Below are positions 62,563 to 64,000 of a stretch of DNA of 64,000 nucleotides, piece after piece. Source of the stretch: Flavobacterium sp. W4I14 (lineage in GTDB: Bacteria > Bacteroidota > Bacteroidia > Sphingobacteriales > Sphingobacteriaceae); contig JAUSZU010000001.1 in NCBI GenBank assembly GCA_030817875.1, positions 6,324,001-6,388,000 on the forward strand, written 5' to 3'. The translations under genes and the position numbers were made by a program. The notes under the pieces were generated by a model. That model saw only the letters and a program-made list of their open reading frames with translations, did not search any database and was not told where the DNA came from. Position 1 is the stretch's first letter, and each line of letters starts with the position of its first letter.

Positions 62563-63499
62563 CATTAAAGAATATTGTCTGTCAACTGGCTTTTAATCTC
62601 AAATCTAATGTTTCACATCTCACGTCAAACCCCTTCAATCTCATTTTTACATTTTGAAAAGCAGGGTTCTGCCTCAATCGGTTCCGAAAGCCCCGTTATC
62701 CGCTTTACTTCTCCCGATGGAAAAATCGGGATCGTGCCCGCTGCTACCGGGTTTAGCTAAACAAACCTGTGCAAGAAACCAAGTGTTCTAAACCCGACAT
62801 GGTGGATACCGGCCTTGCGCCTAAGGCCTGCAGGCGTATGAGCATGTGGCGGGAAAATATTGATATGGAACACTGCGGCTGCTTTACTAAATAATTGAAA
62901 GTATGATGTGTTATCTGTTTCTTAGATTAGTTGGAAAACAGGGTTCTGCTTCAATCGGTTCCGAAAGCCCCGTTATCCGCTTTACTTCTCCCGATGGAAA
63001 AATCGGGATCGTGCCCGCTGCTACCGGGTTTAGCTAAACAAACCTGTGCAGGAAACTAAGTGTTCTAAACCCGACATGGCGGATACCGGCCTTGCGCCTA
63101 AGGCCTGCAGGCGTATGAGCATATGGCGGGACTAACACTACGAAGAACCACAGGCCTTGCTTTTCTAAAAGAAATGGTTAAACTATATTTTAAACTTTGG
63201 AGTTGCAATTTGTTTTCCCTAAACCCTAAACAAAAAAAAACGTATGATTTTTTAGACTAAAGCTAAAAAAGCAGTGTTCCATAGTAAAGTGTCGGTAAAA
63301 ATTTTTCAACAATTTTATCAACCTGTATTATTAGTTTAAATCCATTTTCAAGCTATTTAAACATTTATTTTCTTTCTTTTGGTTTTTACTTTAATGATTG
63401 TTAGTGAGGGGGCTACCTTACAATTGGCCTGATATTTGGTTTGAGAGCTACCGTGGCTCAGCTACGCTAATCAAATTTTAACCTTTAAATTTTAAAACT
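62563..63499. other. ~940 bases of repeats without a gene
   Basis: Apart from a 61-codon frame that is repeat translation (62575-62760), no coding sequence is seen. It contains a word array (62585-62625), the 193-base repeats and an AT-rich leader ahead of the TssD-like fragment, where GAGCTACCGTGGCTC may fold. Confidence 0.6.
62662..63131. repeat. pair of 193-base GC-rich direct repeats
   Basis: 62662-62854 and 62939-63131 match at all but about 5 positions, offset 277. Each has several possible hairpins (CTCCCGAT/ATCGGGAT; GGGTTTAG/CTAAACCC; GGCCTTGCGCCTAAGGCC). The second copy ends GGCGGGACTAAC, like the 147-base repeats at 45879. Confidence 0.88.
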
Positions 63500-63655
63500 A
63501 TGGCTTTCAAAGCTGGATTAAATTTTTCAGGCAAAGAGTACCACGTACTTCAGTATGCCTATGTGTTTAACCATGATGTAGATCTATTTGGGAATTCCTA
63601 TGCCATAACTCATTGTGCTAATATAAATATCAGATCAGGTGAAAACCCGGATTAA
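63500..63655 (+). pseudogene. truncated TssD (type VI tube) fragment
   Basis: A 51-codon frame begins MAFKAGLNFSGKEY followed by HVLQYAYVFNHDVD. These match the start of the Bacteroidota TssD (Hcp-like) tube protein, normally about 130 residues. After residue ~30 the sequence drifts (LFGNSYAITHCANINIRSG) and ends in TAA, so two-thirds are missing. It may be a relic, a frameshift or a short paralogue. TssD genes often stand in accessory T6SS regions, here just at the window edge. No other T6SS gene is in the window. Confidence 0.6.
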
Positions 63656-63746
63656 TTAGCCTAATGCTCATTTGAGGTGTTGGAATAAATGGTGTTGCCG
63701 CTTTAAGTCAACCGCTATTTGCCGGCACTGCTTTTAGACCTTTAAC

Positions 63747-64000
63747 ATGCAGATTATGCGCTCATACTTCCGTTTTAATATGTTTTTTGTTTTGTTATAT
63801 GCGGTATCTGCCTGTTTTGTAGGGTGTAATGTAGATAACAAGCAGGATAAACCAAACAATAATAAAATAGCAGAAAAAGCAAGTGTTACCGGTCTGTTTC
63901 TTTCTTATACCGATTCAGTGGCAAAACTTCCTTTAAACAGGTTTAACGAAACTGGCATAATATTATTGAACAAATCGTTCGCAGATGAATTACCGCTAAG
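63747..64000 (+). CDS. putative lipoprotein, partial
   Basis: Begins at ATG 63747 (a second ATG lies at residue 4) and is still open at the right edge; 84 codons are seen. After basic residues comes a hydrophobic segment (FFVLYAVSACFVGC) with lipobox-like VSAC or FVGC (Cys22 or Cys26), then an Asn/Lys/Asp-rich linker and IAEKASVTGLFLSYTDSVAKLP. I do not recognise the family. It stands 91 bases after the TssD-like fragment, so it may belong to the same accessory set. Confidence 0.55.
   Translation, partial: MQIMRSYFRFNMFFVLLYAVSACFVGCNVDNKQDKPNNNKIAEKASVTGLFLSYTDSVAKLPLNRFNETGIILLNKSFADELPL

Noticed and set aside
62575..62760. 61-codon frame before the 193-base repeats
   Set aside because: It runs into the first repeat copy and ends within it; no homologous protein text.
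1..64000. tRNA, rRNA, CRISPR or prophage
   Set aside because: No cloverleaf, conserved rRNA text, regular repeat-spacer array or phage gene was seen on reading; small structured RNAs could still be missed without a covariance search.

Overview
The window looks like the chromosome of a Bacteroidota bacterium, most likely family Sphingobacteriaceae and near Pedobacter (genus is an inference). Signs are the Bacteroidota -7 promoter motif TAnnTTTG upstream of many genes, a type IX secretion (T9SS) protein PorT and a T9SS C-terminal sorting domain, a DUF6089 barrel gene beside nadK, uppS and bamA, a transketolase split into two genes, an oligoendopeptidase, porins and many lipoproteins, and AT-rich spacers. 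I saw no rRNA, tRNA, CRISPR array or prophage.

Layout. 1-4.4 kb: end of a secreted protein, a Fic-HTH protein, an ABC-2 exporter and a lipoprotein. 4.4-8.7 kb: carA, divergent panB, a pseudouridine synthase and two small lipoproteins. 8.8-19.7 kb, all on the minus strand: a two-component system, a class III aminotransferase, an ECF sigma factor with a putative anti-sigma and an LTxxQ-like periplasmic protein, split transketolase, peroxiredoxin, a frameshifted M23 peptidase, an FAA hydrolase and a T9SS-sorted protein. 19.8-26 kb: kup, a small membrane protein, a REP-associated tyrosine transposase (RAYT) that carries an inverted REP pair inside its own reading frame, an amino acid permease and an MFS exporter. 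26.5-33.9 kb: an M3 peptidase, ubiA-like and ubiE (quinone synthesis), engB, porT, an SDR and yqeY. 34-43 kb: a plus-strand cell-envelope block (hydrolase, CBS, nadK, DUF6089, uppS, bamA, two skp/ompH, murI). 43.6-54.3 kb: a long PurF-like enzyme, a LysE exporter, an MFS sugar porter, dCMP deaminase, a Phd/PIN toxin-antitoxin pair, guaA, a binding-protein-like lipoprotein and an RsmB-like methyltransferase. 54.4-62.4 kb: MarC, a porin, two APC permeases and a membrane pyrophosphatase. 62.4-64 kb: repeats, then a truncated TssD (type VI tube) fragment and the start of a lipoprotein, possibly the edge of an accessory region.

The genes are mostly ordinary housekeeping and transport functions. 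The unusual content is in repeats: an inverted REP pair inside the RAYT gene, degenerate word-like tandem arrays directly upstream of start codons (mirror-image at the engB/ubiE divergent promoters), long palindromes opening with TCGTC, and two pairs of large direct repeats that seem to share one architecture. Several genes (Fic, the class III aminotransferase, engB, guaA) have TAnnTTTG only 3-5 bases before the ATG, which predicts leaderless mRNAs.
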